Shown here: positions 25,661-38,627 of the stretch, one piece after another
How the letters are laid out: the number at the start of each line of letters is the position of its first letter
Numbering within the stretch: the stretch's first letter is position 1
Assembly: GCA_037577475.1 (NCBI GenBank)
Contig: CM075188.1
Span: 6,792,501-6,856,500, forward strand
Length of the DNA stretch: 64,000 nt
Source: Chaunax sp. Z400
Taxonomy: Eukaryota > Chordata > Actinopteri > Lophiiformes > Chaunacidae
Direction of reading: 5' to 3'
Translations under genes and position numbers: made by a program
The notes under the pieces: model-generated
The model's input: only the letters and a program-made list of their open reading frames with translations
Databases searched by the model: none
What the model was told of the DNA's origin: nothing

Positions 25661-28119
25661 CATATAGGTCTCAGACAGTGACCCCTCACTCAAAATGCCC
25701 TACTACAAATGAGACTTTAGGGTTTAAGTTGATCTCATGTGGTACATGTACTGTGAGGTCTGTCATGATTGCTTTACCATGTAGAGCAGCCCGAGCTCCA
25801 GTTCTTTCATGCAGGTTTTTTTTTCTGCAACATCTGAACTTAAAGATTCTTTCTTCGTTTTTGCAATTTTGATTTTTATCATGAATAGAAGACAATGCAA
25901 TCCAGTGCAACAGCCCTGCAATAAAAAAAAAAAAACTGTCTTAACTGTCTTTCTAAAGCATATTAGGTTTAATTTACTTACAGCAGTATTGACAACAGTG
26001 TGTCATTTATTATATGCTGTCATGGTTTGAAAAATAGTTAAAAAGCCTTCATGTTACTGGTAGACGGAGGATGTAGCAGGTGCAATGCATTGTGGTCTAA
26101 ACTGACCTCCCTTGAACCCTCTTTTACCTCACATGCCTGTTTTATACTAACAGCTTTCCTTTTGGGTTTTATTTAAAATTATAGAAATTATAACCTTGCT
26201 AAAATGTTGTGCGCATGTGGTATTGGGTTTTCTGTGCAGCTGTCTGCATAGATCAACACACCCAGAGTGATGACAAGTTAAAATCTACCCAACGCTCTCG
26301 GGGACTTCTCTATTTCAGTGTAAACTACACATGGGAACAGAGTGTTAAACATGATGTCGAGGACAGAGGTCAAATTCCTGAAACAGACTGCAGAATCAGT
26401 TTCTGATGACTCCAATCAGTCCTCTGATGTCTTATGATTTCATATTTCTTTTTTTTTAATACAAGCAAATGCGGTTCTAATCAGTGTTTTTAGGACTCTC
26501 TTATTTGCTGCTTCCTTTCTTCATTGTAATTCACTACTTTCATCTTTGCTGTACCGTATTTCAACCAGCTTCATGAAACTAAGTTTAGAATAATCATAGC
26601 CAAGTTTTTCCTTTTTGAAATATGAATACATACTGTGAGTTTTTGGTAGCAGCTACATTCAGAATATTGTAATACTATTAGATTGACCAACCTCCAAAAC
26701 ATCAAGAACTAATTCTGAATTTTCTGATAGGGTGTATTGTTTCGTAATGTCTTGGCTGCTCATTATCAAGGTTAATAAGTTTTAGAATCGTAGTGAACTT
26801 GCAAACATCTGAGAATTGCTGTTTTTGATTTTCAAACAAAGTTACCAGAATCCCGCTAATTGTTTGCTCAAAGCAGTTGAAAAGTGTCGAACGTGTACAT
26901 AAGCTGTTTTTATTCCTCCCTGCTTAGCTGGCCAGAGGCAAGCTGACTACCGGTTGTTATATCAGAGTCCCTCATCAGTGTCACCAGGAGAATTAACAGG
27001 AAATCCACCGATGACTGTGTTAGTGTCCCCATAGAAACCACAGGCTCATGCTCTGAGCATTTACAATGGCCACTTTTTTCTAAGTAGAGCACATTTATCA
27101 ACCTGCTGTGTTTTGTCTGCAGTCTGTGTAAAGTCTATATGTTGTTTTCATCTATGCTTCAAAGTTTATGTTTTCTTTTATCTCATCATGTTTGTTGTAG
27201 TGTAAAACTGCGTGTCTGCATTGTGGAACATTTTATCTGCTGTTAGTTGTCATGTAACCACAATTTCACTTTCCTAAATCTCATGTAATTATCGTAGCAT
27301 TGTGGAAATAGTTTTCTCCATATCCTGTCCTTTCTTTTAAAGCGACGTCTGCATACTCACAGGAAGTTTAACTGATGAGTGTGATTTCAGGAATGAATGT
27401 GAAAAACTGGTATTCTTTTATTTGATTGCATCAACTGCTCCGACATATAGAATTATAATCATGAGACAACACTTAATTATCACCAAGATGTCTAATTAGG
27501 TAATATATGTGTAAAATATAGACACACTGTGTAACTTGAACAGTATCGGCTTTGTGGCCAATGCTGGTGTGAATATTTGAGTTTAAAAAAAGGTAAAAGT
27601 ATATGTTGGCCTGTGATAATTTTAGGTCATAAACTCTAAACACTGACAAGAATGGACAAATGAACAAATCAAAGAGAGACAGCTTAGGTTTACTCAACAG
27701 GTAATATAAATTAATGCAAATAAATTCATATAATATGACCCAAAAGTGTTATCTAATTGGAATTCATCTCAACTTTAGCTTTCACTCTCTGATATGGAGC
27801 TGGTTAGCCTACCTCACTAGCTTCCACTTTTTGAGTGAATACAAATTAAACAGCTCAATGTGTCCTTTCATACTTTAATGGCTGCAAAGGACAGAAAGCT
27901 TAATGTACATAACAACAAATGTTGGCTACACACAATTATGACATGCTTCAGGTAGAAGCTCACTGTTGACGTTAACAACACGTCTGCTAACAGTGCTGTC
28001 TCTCCAATTTCAGTCAACAGCAGCCATAAGAATTATCCAGAGGCTTGAAGCTTCCTTAAATACAGTTTGTCCAAGCAAGATTTTATCCTCTTCAAATATG
28101 GAAACAAGAGCGATTGGAG

Positions 28120-28260
28120 AAGGGCTGCAACGACGCGTCGATGTCATCGTTTACGTCGGCTACGTAAATACGTCGATAAACGTAGAATGCGTCGACTCGT
28201 TGCGCTGTTTACGTTCCTCCTTAATGAAGACGTCTGCTTCTGAGTGTGCAGAAAATAAAA
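28120..28260 (+). mobile_element. hAT-like end, CpG-rich
   Basis: AGGGCTGCAACGACGCGTCG is followed by repeated CGTCGA/TACGTCG words. The block has a CpG density far above its surroundings and resembles hAT ends beginning AGGGCTGCAAC. It stops just before the TG microsatellite; no second end was found. Confidence 0.5.
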
Positions 28261-28300
28261 CTATAAAGATATCATCGACCGTCTCGTGCTCTCCAGCGTC

Positions 28301-28302
<2 letters not shown>

Positions 28303-28397
<95 letters not shown>
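28303..28397. repeat. TG dinucleotide microsatellite (95 bp)
   Basis: An uninterrupted TG/CA repeat of about 47 units. Long TG tracts are normal in teleost introns and can adopt Z-DNA. The open frames reading poly Cys-Val or Thr-His through it are artefacts. Confidence 0.98.
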
Positions 28398-28398
<1 letters not shown>

Positions 28399-29129
28399 GG
28401 GTTGGATGGAGTGAATAATCGTGTCCTTCTTCTCTAATATACTGTACACTTTACATATATTATCATAAATCACATTATGCCATTAACAGCTTTATATGGG
28501 ATCTTTTCATCTGTTTGATAACATCTTAGTTGTGACAGTTAACAAGCCCAATGAGAGAGATCTCTGTATCTGTAATTTTATTATTTAAATGAAACCATTT
28601 CCACTGTGGGACTGTACTTGTTTTCATGGGAATCCCCTCACTAGTGTGTCGTTTTAAAAAGGCATGGAGCCAGATGATACCAGTTGATGTATGGCCTGTT
28701 ACATGCCATGCTGAATAACTGACTTTAAGCTCATGCTAAATTGTCAGCGTAGCAGAAGCTGCTTGGACAGGTTTCATGTTAGGAAACTGTTCACACAGCA
28801 GTGACTGCCTGCTGCGACACTTGACAGGATTCATATACTCTCTCTCCTGTTTGTTTGTATGACAGCGATGCTCCCCTCTCCTCCTCTGATGAATCACACA
28901 CTCAACATTTTGAGACACTTAATTGTTTGGACCATTTGATGTTTCAACTTCAAGATGAAAGGGCCAGGTCTGGTTTCAAGCCACTCACCTTTTTCAAGTG
29001 TTTGTTTCTTTGCTCTCACACAAAAACATAATCCTTCTATTGTTCCCGATCTGAATTTCTCTTCCCATGGGAATTCTCTTTAGGGTAGCAGAAGCGAATT
29101 ATGGTCTGCTTTTTTTTTCAGTTAAAACA

Positions 29130-29430
29130 AGTATATCTCCAAAGACCTCAAATCCCCTCCTTGCATCTCTAAACCAAATGAAGTCATAAATCACTCTTCT
29201 ATACATATCATGCTAATTAAGTGCAGGGCTCAGCTGCTCCTCTCCAGCGGAAGATGGAATAAAATGGGTCCATAATTATGTCAAAACTGTGTGCTCTCAA
29301 CCTCTGCCACAGCACATTTGGAACGGCTTTGTGGAGATAAAGCATGTGGAGTGACACCCAGGACATAAAACACTTTGTCCATTTTGTCTGGAAGGGATTA
29401 TGGAATTTTGCCACTGAATAAAAAGTCCCG
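29130..29430. other. Candidate conserved noncoding block
   Basis: Unique sequence with ATGCTAATTAAG, GGGTCCATAATTATGTC and AGATAAAGCATGTGGAGTGA. It has balanced composition, no transposon signature and no coding frame. Possible lpp/bcl6-domain enhancer; inference only. Confidence 0.3.
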
Positions 29431-30549
29431 CCTCTGGTTTTCTCCTCTTTTCATTACAGATTCCTTCACGTTTGTGCAAATATGGAAGAATGGTCAATTT
29501 AGATTTTAGAAGTCAGGTGTTGTAGAAGTTTTATAACTTAACAGTCCAACGCATCAATGTGAGAAAAGCTGTCACATGGCACACATGGACCCATATTGTC
29601 TTATTCCTCTGCCCTTATTTTCCACATTGCATCATTTATGAATGCTATCAGATATCAGAAACTCAGGCTTTCAGCAATAAATCAATTCCAGGAAGATAAT
29701 GTTGGTTCTGGATTTGTTGTTTGTTTTGTTATAGTGAAGGACTCTGAAGTGTCTTCAGTTTGATCTCTTCTGCTCTGTATTTCGCAAACGGCTTTCTTCG
29801 GCCAAATGTATGCAAAAGGCAGTTGTGTAAGGCTTTGTCCTCCATCTTTAGAGACCAGATGGCCAACACTAACACATGTGTAACTCTGATAATATTGTAC
29901 GCATGTAAATCTGGAAACATATGCTCAACTTTCAGCCGCCACAGAATTTACTAATCCGTATTACGGAGCAGAACAATTTAAAATGGACTCATCTACAACC
30001 TACCAAAAACTACTCTCTGCTGCTCTCTTTTCTGTATTCATGCATCATATCAGATATTGATATTGATTTTTCCTAAACTATAGTATATTAGGGTAATGTT
30101 TACAAACTTATGATTAGAAGATGTTCTATAAAAATAAGTGTTCATTCAGCGAGTGCAGAAGCATGTCAACCTTCTAGTCAGCAGGACTGAAGTGCAACTC
30201 TCTAATTAAAAACCATTTTCGTGTCTCTTTTGCATGGATGTGAGACCCAGCATCTCCTTTTTCCATATGTCTGCTCTTCAAAGTTTTCCTCTGTGCTCCA
30301 TAACTGTTTTTAACTTAATGATTTTGATTGTGATATTATAGAAAAGATCAAAATGTTAAATAGATCCTGTTGCTGTGATATTTGTTGTATTGGGTTATTT
30401 CACACTGTCAGCTACTTTGAGTACATTTTATCCCATTTATTGAACATTGCTCCCATCATTAGCAGAAGGCTAACCTAAATGATTATGATTACGATAATGA
30501 CTTGCATTTTTTTTTTTTTTACAATGAGACATTTACCTCCTGCTCCTGC

Positions 30550-30640
30550 CGCCCCCTAGCGATTGGATAACCTATCGGCGATCTTGACTAAACGATAACT
30601 ATTGGACGATATGAAAAAACAAACGATCGCCAAAGCCTAG
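30550..30640 (-). mobile_element. hAT-like end (GGCGATATCG family)
   Basis: GGACGATATGAAAAAACAAA followed by CGATCGCCAAAGCCTAG resembles the inverted end of fish hAT elements that begin with AGGGCTGGGCGATAT. Single degraded end; assignment tentative. Confidence 0.35.
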
Positions 30641-33104
30641 ATGAAAGCATTTACATATAGACATGTTAGACTATCACAGCTGCCAATCAGTGGTCACGTA
30701 CTGTACTTGAAGTGTTTATAAATGTATCGTTTACCTGAAAAACAAAAGTTGAATGCTAGTCCCAGCATCACAGCAGGATCCGTCTCCATGCTATTATCCT
30801 CCCCCGAACAATAACCATGTTCCGATAACCAATTATACGTCTTATGGCCTCTCAAATAACTTTAATCACTGATTAGGATTCTTTGTTCGCAAAGAAGCTA
30901 CTTTAAAGTAATTACTCAATAAAGAGAGGGGAAGTTGTTGTATTAAGTAGGTCTTCCTGCTGCTTCTCTCATTAGTGCACACTTGGAGCTTTCAACTCCC
31001 TATTGTCACAAATGGAGCCAGCTTCATTCACAGCACAGAGGCTGTTCTCACTATGCCTACAGTAGCTCACACTGCTTTAAAGCCTGACAGCATAAGCACC
31101 ACACAAACCTGCAGAAAGCGCCTAACAGCTCTGACTTTACATTTTGACCATATCGGCCGCATCTGTGATGCAGATAGGAGAAAGTTTCATTGGACCCTCA
31201 GTTTGATTTATGGAGGTGTTGCCTCTGGCTTGGTCAAACACAAAAGAAAGAACATGCCAGAAAGTGATCAATGAGGTCCATGATTTTCTGTGTGTCACAT
31301 ACATAGAAGCTCTTTTGATTAGGACAGTTTCTAACATTGTTCAGGTAAAATAAAGAGATGTCTTATTAAAAGTAAATGTGTTTGGATGTTTTGTTCAGTA
31401 ATATTCTTTTATATGATATGAATTAAATAACCATCATGTTTTGGAAAGTTCTTGCTATTTTCAGTTTCAATATGAAACCACATGAAAAAATGAGGAAATA
31501 ATGAAATACTGGTATCTCCTCTGCTTGCTGTCTCTTTATCTGGCTCTTTTTTTTAAACCAGTCTTTAATTCGACAAGAAATACCAAAACCTTCATCATTT
31601 AATTATCAATAGCTTTTAGTCCCTCAAAAAGATTCTCCTATACTCTTAGAAGGGGAGAGTGAGGTGAGGGATGTTCAGTTGGTGCAATCTGCAACCTCAT
31701 CATTTGACGTGTGTAAATTCTACACACTGGACCTTCAAAGGTACCCAGAGCTTTGGACTAATAGTGGCATCGTTGATGCACATGTACATGTATGAGCGAT
31801 GAGATACACACTGACTTATGCTCCTCAATAATCTTCAATTGATCCACAGTTGGTGGTGATAAAAAAATTTACTAAAAAATACAAAATGCTGAAGAAGTCT
31901 TTTTTTTTAATAAATATTTTGTGAGGGAAGAAATATATTCAAAATGTTTGTATTATTTTACCGGAAATCTCTGCAGGCTGGCTTTAAACCTTCATTCCTT
32001 TTGGCTGTGTGATTGTTTTTTTTTCCAGCCACAGCTTAAACTTGTGTATATCTCAGGTTCTCTCAGTTTCTGCAGTGAAAGCGTGCTTTTTCAATTTCTA
32101 GTACTCTTCGGCATCATCATCATTTCAGTAGTTACTGCACTGTAATGTTGGTTCCACTTTTTAGAGATGGGAGTTAAAGTATTATTTGTTGTACTAGCAT
32201 CAGACAGTTATCTCCCTATGAAACACACCATAAATAAATTTAGCGTTTTGTTAGATGAAGCCACAAAAATCATCATTAAAGAATATACCCTGTATATAAA
32301 TGTAGCTTCTAAAGCCCTCATGATCACCATTGATTAATGTTATGATGATAATTATGGAATCGGCTGGATTTACCCCTTATATATGGAGTGCTGGCGTTCA
32401 TGAGAGAAAATGGTTTTGCTTGGAAAGATTACAGGCAATACAAGCACTACTAGTGATTGTGTCATACAGCAGCACATGAACACATTTCAATCCTAAAAAA
32501 TGACTGGCATGAGGATGGATACTAGAAAAACAGGTCAAAGGGGAAAATAACCAGAAAGATCCTTTCAGCGAAGAGGCTCAGTGACTCCAAGTCTTGCTTT
32601 CCACTGTTCCTACAGAACTCGAAGACCTTTTCAATAAAACATGCATCTCTGAAACATTTACAACTCTTATGTTTCCTGAAATAATAAATCCCAAACATCT
32701 TTGATGTTGGAGAGAAATGCACATGAAACTTAATGTTTTAATTCTCTGTAAGCCACAAGTTACAAGTGACTTACATTGTGGCAGCGAGGATCCACGCTGG
32801 AGCGAGATGGGAGGGAGGACAGGGCCAGAGCCTTGTTGTCGAGCAGCATATTTTATTTTCTCTCCCAGAGGTTTAGAGAAGCTGTTACACTAGAGTTTTA
32901 GCAGAGGTCACAAGGTTATTATATAAACAATTCACATGGAGGCCTTCAAGCACCCAGAGGGAATGTTTAATGCAATGCTCACAATTTATGAAGTGTTGTA
33001 ATGCTCAAGATGCACACATGTGTCCAATTTTTACCATGCTGCATTATCTCTCTCTTTCTTTTTTTCTTTTCTTCGTTCAGCTGTTTTGTCGAGGTGAATG
33101 AAAA

Positions 33105-33300
33105 CCACCCTTAATTAATTTGGTCAGTTGCCTCAGATAAACTACATCGATGACATCAATTAGATTCTAATGAAAAGAGATAAAAGCCATGGAAAGCAAA
33201 TGGAATTTCAAAACAGGACTGATCAAAGTCCCTAGAATTGGAACAAATTCCCATTACGTCTCATAAAAGCCTCTAATTTGCAAAGCTCATGTCTGGTTTG
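33105..33300. other. Candidate conserved noncoding block
   Basis: Contains TTAATTAATTTGG, ATCGATGACATCAATTAG and several ATTA/TAAT cores, with no repeats and no coding potential. This is typical of deeply conserved vertebrate developmental enhancers. Inference only. Confidence 0.3.
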
Positions 33301-34090
33301 GTACTTAGAAGTACATGGTCAAATGATTCAGTCTTAAGTCTTGTGCCAAGAGAAGCCAAATCACAATTTAATTTGGCACGTAACTCCTCATCTTGTCTGA
33401 AACATGTGGTTAGATGCAATCCCTGGATTAGCGTGGACTTTAGAACCACAAATTTGGCTCATTTCTCCTCCTCTGGCAGAACAAACACCTAGTCGAACCC
33501 ATTTGTAACACAGCATTTACATTTCCAATCTCGGGGGGGGGGGGAATCTTATGCTTACTCCAGATTAGTACTTCTTAGTTAACCAAATGGCTGCATGGTG
33601 TGTCAATCCAGTGATGTGGCCTCACTTCTTTGTCTATCTCTCTCTCTGTTTAAACTCTTTGGAGTGTTTGGAGTCATCCTAACTTCTCATTTTGTACAGA
33701 TTGAACATAAAGTTTGAACAAATTGTGTGCTTCTGGTACATATTAAATTAAATAAACTGGTCTTGTTTTGCTACGTTACATCTTTCAAACAACTAAGTAA
33801 GAAATGTGGATACATTGATTTACTGTGGTGTAAAAATAGATCTTAAATGCTGTCCCATGCCATAATATATAATCATATCCTGATGAGGACTTGAAAATAA
33901 CTATTACTAGTGAGCAGTGGAGCTATGTTCCACTAAACACAAATACTGTAGTTGTGTTGCTGCCATAATATCAACTAACTTGGCTGGAAATATCCATACA
34001 TTTCAAACAGCATTTCATCCTGGAGATAAGAAATAGCAGTATGAAAAGTTTACACATGCAGAATTACACAAACTTAAACCCGAACCTTGT

Positions 34091-34360
34091 TGCTCTCCTT
34101 TTAGGTCTGTTTTTGCTCTCTACCAACTCCTAAGAGAAATATTTGACTTCTAAGCTGGTAAATGCTAATTTAGAGAACATTCACCAGCTACCTGCTAACT
34201 TTGTCTGTCCTCTGGTGCTGAGCAGGTGCTTTAGTGTGCATGTTGTTTTTATTTTATTTTATTTTATTTATTTATTTTAGCTTCTTAGCTTAAAGCGGTT
34301 GCTAATTGCAGCCAAAAACAGCAATGATGAGATTTACTGGCCATAGAACTAAAACAATGA
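34091..34360 (+). repeat. Fish MITE-like interspersed repeat
   Basis: Phrases in order are TTTTAGGTCTGTTTTTGCTC, CTACCAACTCCT, ACCAGCTACCTGCTAACTTT, GGTGCTGAGCAGGT, GCAGCCAAAAACAGC and AACAATGA. These match a dispersed teleost repeat I recognise. It is interrupted by an ATTTT microsatellite at about 34245-34279. Confidence 0.6.
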
Positions 34361-34982
34361 AAGATGCAAAATGACTCCTTAGAGCTGAGGGGAAAACCTT
34401 TCACATCACACATATTCCTCGAATATAGACAGTATCGTGTTAGTTCGTAAAGTTTAAGCATTTGTGGCTATAGAAACTAACATCTTATGTACAACTGTAA
34501 AGAACAATTTTTAACTTTACATCACAATCCTTATATGTTGAAGCTTCCACAACTAAAAAACAAACAAAGGTTAAGGTTTACAATAAACTGATCAGGATGC
34601 TACACAATTAAACATGCATATTTGGACAAGATTTCAGTTTCATGCATGTTTTTTGATCGTTAGGTGTGGTTGCAGAGGGATTTATGTGCACTTTCTCCAT
34701 ACATCAACATGCAGACATCTATCATTATATCAATAGATTTATAGCTTTTTAGTTTTTCTTTTTTAATCTACTCGATGTTTACTGCACTCAGCACACCGGT
34801 GTTTGAAAATGTCAAAATAATAATAAGTTGTAGTCATTAAATGTTGTGTGTTACTTCAGTGGTGTAGTTTTTTTTAGAGTTTTTATACAGTTTGACTGTA
34901 GGACAAAAGGGAAAGTATTTAATGTGCCGTTTTTGTTTTCTCTTGATGTGTGTCTGTGTGTCTGTGTGTGCGTCCACCCCAG

Positions 34983-35086
34983 CGGACTACCCTCCCCCTC
35001 CTCCACCACCTATGGAAGATTCAACTGGTTTCCCACCATCCTCTGGTTCCTTCCCTCCTCCACCGGTGAACTCGTACGATTATCAG
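34983..35086 (+). CDS. lpp: lpp, second coding exon (proline-rich, residues 66-100)
   Basis: The acceptor is CCCCAG at 34977-34982. The first two bases complete the Ala codon split with the previous exon, then 34 codons run to the donor CAG|GTGAGA at 35086/35087 (phase 0). The peptide begins DYPPPPPPPMED and ends NSYDYQ. FPPPP at residues 89-93 is the ActA-type motif by which zyxin and LPP recruit Ena/VASP EVH1 domains. Human LPP has two proline stretches in this exon. Here the first has seven prolines after Tyr rather than after Phe-Leu, and the second lacks the acidic residue directly before the Phe. The match in length, position and phase to the LPP exon makes the call secure. VASP binding itself is inferred from the family. 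Confidence 0.93.
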
Positions 35087-38000
35087 GTGAGAGACAGTGT
35101 TGTTGTATTAAATTTTCTTGGTTGTAAGTAACTCTCTGAAAGTCAGCGCAGAAAGCAAAGACAGCCCCAAGCTCTACACTGAGTTCACGCACCAAGTCCA
35201 GCACAACTGTCCACTTGAGTTGCAGCCAACTGCAGAGCCGTCCAGCTCCAGATGCTGCCTGGAGCCAGCCACCCCTACTCAAGGACCCACACACAAGCAT
35301 ACTTTCCTCAGTTAGGAGAACTCCTAGTCAGTGAGGATAGAAGGCTGACACCTATTGGTGGAGCCTGGTCACTTGTCTTTGCTTCCCTGCTCATAATACC
35401 CATAGGCATGTGTGCCTCCCAGGATATCTGGCCTCTGCACTCTTACTGACACTCTGGGACTTGAACTGTAATGTGAAATCCTCCGAGTGTTTCACATTCC
35501 TTTGTTCAATATAGCAGGGAAAGAAATCCTCCTCAAGCCCCTCATTTGATCTGATCTGAGGTTTCTATCCTAAATGAATGCTTCCTTTGTAAGTTAGACA
35601 GAATGTTACGTAATTTAAGTAATTTATTCAATGCAAGTAAATTTGCCACTCTTCCTACACCATGTACATACAAAGATATAGAACAAGACTGCATCCTGGG
35701 GATTAGCAGTATACAGTATGTCCATTCATGAAGTCTTATAAGCTCATTTTAAAATGCAGGTCTTCTTATTGTCATAGATTATTTTAGAAGGTGCAGAGCA
35801 ATGAAGGTTACGGTTGTCAGTTCTATCCTTATGTTTAACCCAGGGAGTGTTAGGCTGAGCCTCTCGTCAGAGCTCCTCTCTATTAACACATTTAAAATCA
35901 ACTGGACAAAGAGAAAGGGACACCCAGGCAGTTAGAAATTAAATAAGACAACCAGAAATACTAATCAAATCACCTAAACTCAGGGTACTGTCCGGTATAG
36001 AATATTCATCTGATACTGGTGGGTTTGGAATCTTTATATTGCGTATGATCATTATTCATGTGTAGGGTAGCATGAAGCTCGAACTACACATTCTTAAGTG
36101 TGGAGACTCCAACATTGATGAAAGGTTTAATTAAAATGTTCTAAAAGTTTAATGTAAATGTGTTTTTCCTGTTTACAGCAGCTGACTAAAAGGTTGAACA
36201 TAACATGGTCACATCTGGCCTGTGATCCATTCAAAGAGGTCCGTCTTATAAATCAATATGAATCACCAATAGAGCGCAAGTTATCAGATATTCTAAAAGG
36301 AAAACGTTTCTCCCTCTCTAGCAAAAGCTAACAACTAGTTTTCCAAACTCATGCAAAGTTTCATACTCTGTATATCTCTACTCTACTCTGTATATATCAG
36401 TGAAAACCATTTATCTCCAAATTAGCTCATTGTTTCTTTTCCCAAACAAAAGCATTAAGTGTTTTATGTTTTTAGATAGTTGCCTTATTTCTTTTAGGAT
36501 AGGTTCAATGTTTCTCAAGTCTATCTTAAAACATACTATACCTAGTATATATCTTATTTCTTCTCAACTCTGGTTAATACTCCTTATTTTACTGTTTACT
36601 GGTTTAATCTGTGGCTGTCAATTTTGATTTTGGCAGGTCACCACAAATAAATGAATGTATGAGAACCCCTGCAGAGGGAATTTTGTACTAAAAAGAAAAA
36701 AAGTTTGGAATAATCCACTAAATTTGTCGAGCTCAGGTTTGTTTTTAAAAAAAAGGACTGTGGATTTGTCTCCATCACTGAAAGGGAGCTTATAATGGCC
36801 ATGATTATTACAGCTGGAAGAAACCGTTTCAATGTGCATATGGGCAACTGATTGTGATTGTAAGACAGACTTAAAATATATGAACATGTCCTTTAAGCTA
36901 AATGAACTATTTAGTAGTTAAAAAATGAGGCTTCTTAGCTCATGAAAAGCTGACTTTTTGGAGATGCATGGTTTTCACAGGACAACAACCATACTTATTA
37001 AGCAGACATAATAACAGTGATAAACGGAAAAATCACTACAGTTAGTTTCTTTCCCTGTTTGGCGCTGCCATTTCTGTTATCAGTCATTCTCCTCTGAACA
37101 GTAGACACAGTAGAAGCAAAAGATTTTTGAGGCCTAAAAATACACAAGAAATTAAGTGCTTAATTAGTTTTAAAAGTGCTTTAGTGTCTCCATCTCTAGC
37201 TTTTCTTCTTCTATCAGATTGGCTGAATCACTCTGACCCTGCAATTTAATTCCTTAATACACCACTGGTATCTTAATTATGTGTCCTTTAGTCAGAGCAG
37301 AACTCTTTCATTCTCGGCGCCGTTCAGAGAGGGGATAGATATCAATCAAAATGTCTTTGTATCATGTTCTCTGTGCCTCAGCAGAGACATTACTCACACT
37401 AAATGAATAAATGAGTGATGAAATGGTATTTCCTCTGAAGAAGGCAGAAATATTTTTCCCGTCTTCATCACCCTGACTGCGAGACAAGTCTGGATCTTTA
37501 GAGGGGTTAGAAAGAAAGAAAAACACATCTAGTTCTCATCATGGCTGTTGTCCACATTACGGAGCCCAACGTGGCAAATTTCCTTTCATCCTCCTCGTTA
37601 TCACCGTTAAACTAGTTTTTCCGTTTATCCTTTGTTGATTTGAGACAAGCCATTAGTGTTTTTTGCTTTGTTTACCCGCTCTCAAGATTGCCTTAGATGT
37701 ATTTATGCAGTAGCTCTGCTCCAAATGGAGGCAAAGCCTTTCTGTAATAGATTGTGACAGGTAATCCAAACACATAACATTAGAATAAGAAGCAGTCACT
37801 GATCCAGTCAACTCAAAAAGCCCCCGCAGGCAATTGCAAGAAGTCTTCCTGCAGTTGCAGCATAGTTCAGAAGACTAAAAATATATCTGTCATGGAGAAA
37901 TTCCCGGAAATTTTGTAGAAAAACTTGTGTCACTAATGGTCATATCATTTTAACTATTTTCCAGATTTGTGTGAAACAATGTTTTTTATTTTTATTTTTA

Positions 38001-38627
38001 AGTGTTCTACACATTTAAGTTATCTTGTCTGAGATGGAGGAGAAAAAATGCAGATGAATAAATGAGTGAGTGTGCTGGAGAAATCCTGTAACACTTATTA
38101 GAAATCACAGCGATTCTTATCTAAAATATAACACTGTTTAAAATGTGGGATAACAGACTGACTTTGGTTAAAAAAAACAAAACTGTTTGAAATACAGCTG
38201 AATGAGATTGAGATGAATAATTTATGAAGAATGAGATACTGTAAATCCAAGTGCACTGAAAAGCAGGAGGTTAATAGTGCACTGCACTTGTGAAAGTTTT
38301 CTCAGAGACAATACATTGCTTGTTGTTTCTCACCGCATTCCTCTGAGTGAAGTCTCAGCTATTGATGTGTGGCTTTCAAAAGGATTGTCTGGGGTCAAGG
38401 TGAAACATGAACTCAAACACTGTAATCCAAAGTGTTAGAAGATTGAAAACAACAGGAGAGATGTCTCTGAGCAGCACAGAGGCAGAATCATTTGTCATTG
38501 ATGATTATCTGTCCTTAATGTTAGTGCGCAAATAGACTAAATTACTTAACTTGTGTGTCATTACAGGCTGTTTGGGTAAGTTCACTCATTGTACTGCTCA
38601 CACAGCATATGTGATGTTTGCCCTCAG
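35087..38627 (+). other. lpp coding intron 2 (3.54 kb, phase 0)
   Basis: GT at 35087 and AG at 38627. The first 370 bases (35118-35450) are richer in G+C than the rest and give short open frames in several phases, but none resembles a known protein. A complex block at 37225-37480 may be conserved noncoding sequence. No transposon was recognised. Confidence 0.9.

Larger units (their letters stand above)
19332..34982 (+). other. lpp coding intron 1 (15.65 kb, phase 1)
   Basis: The boundaries are GT (19332) and AG (34982). The intron holds hAT-like ends at 20988, 28120 and 30550, a fish repeat at 21990, a SINE at 22590-22789, an interspersed repeat at 23870-24205, a TG microsatellite at 28303-28397 and a MITE-like repeat at 34091-34360. 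Complex unique blocks with the look of conserved noncoding elements sit near 25440-25660, 29130-29430, 30895-31275 and 33105-33300. No host exon was recognised between the two lpp exons. Confidence 0.9.

Noticed and set aside
27966..28418. 150-codon frame ending in poly Cys-Val
   Set aside because: It is created by the TG microsatellite and a CpG-rich hAT-like end.
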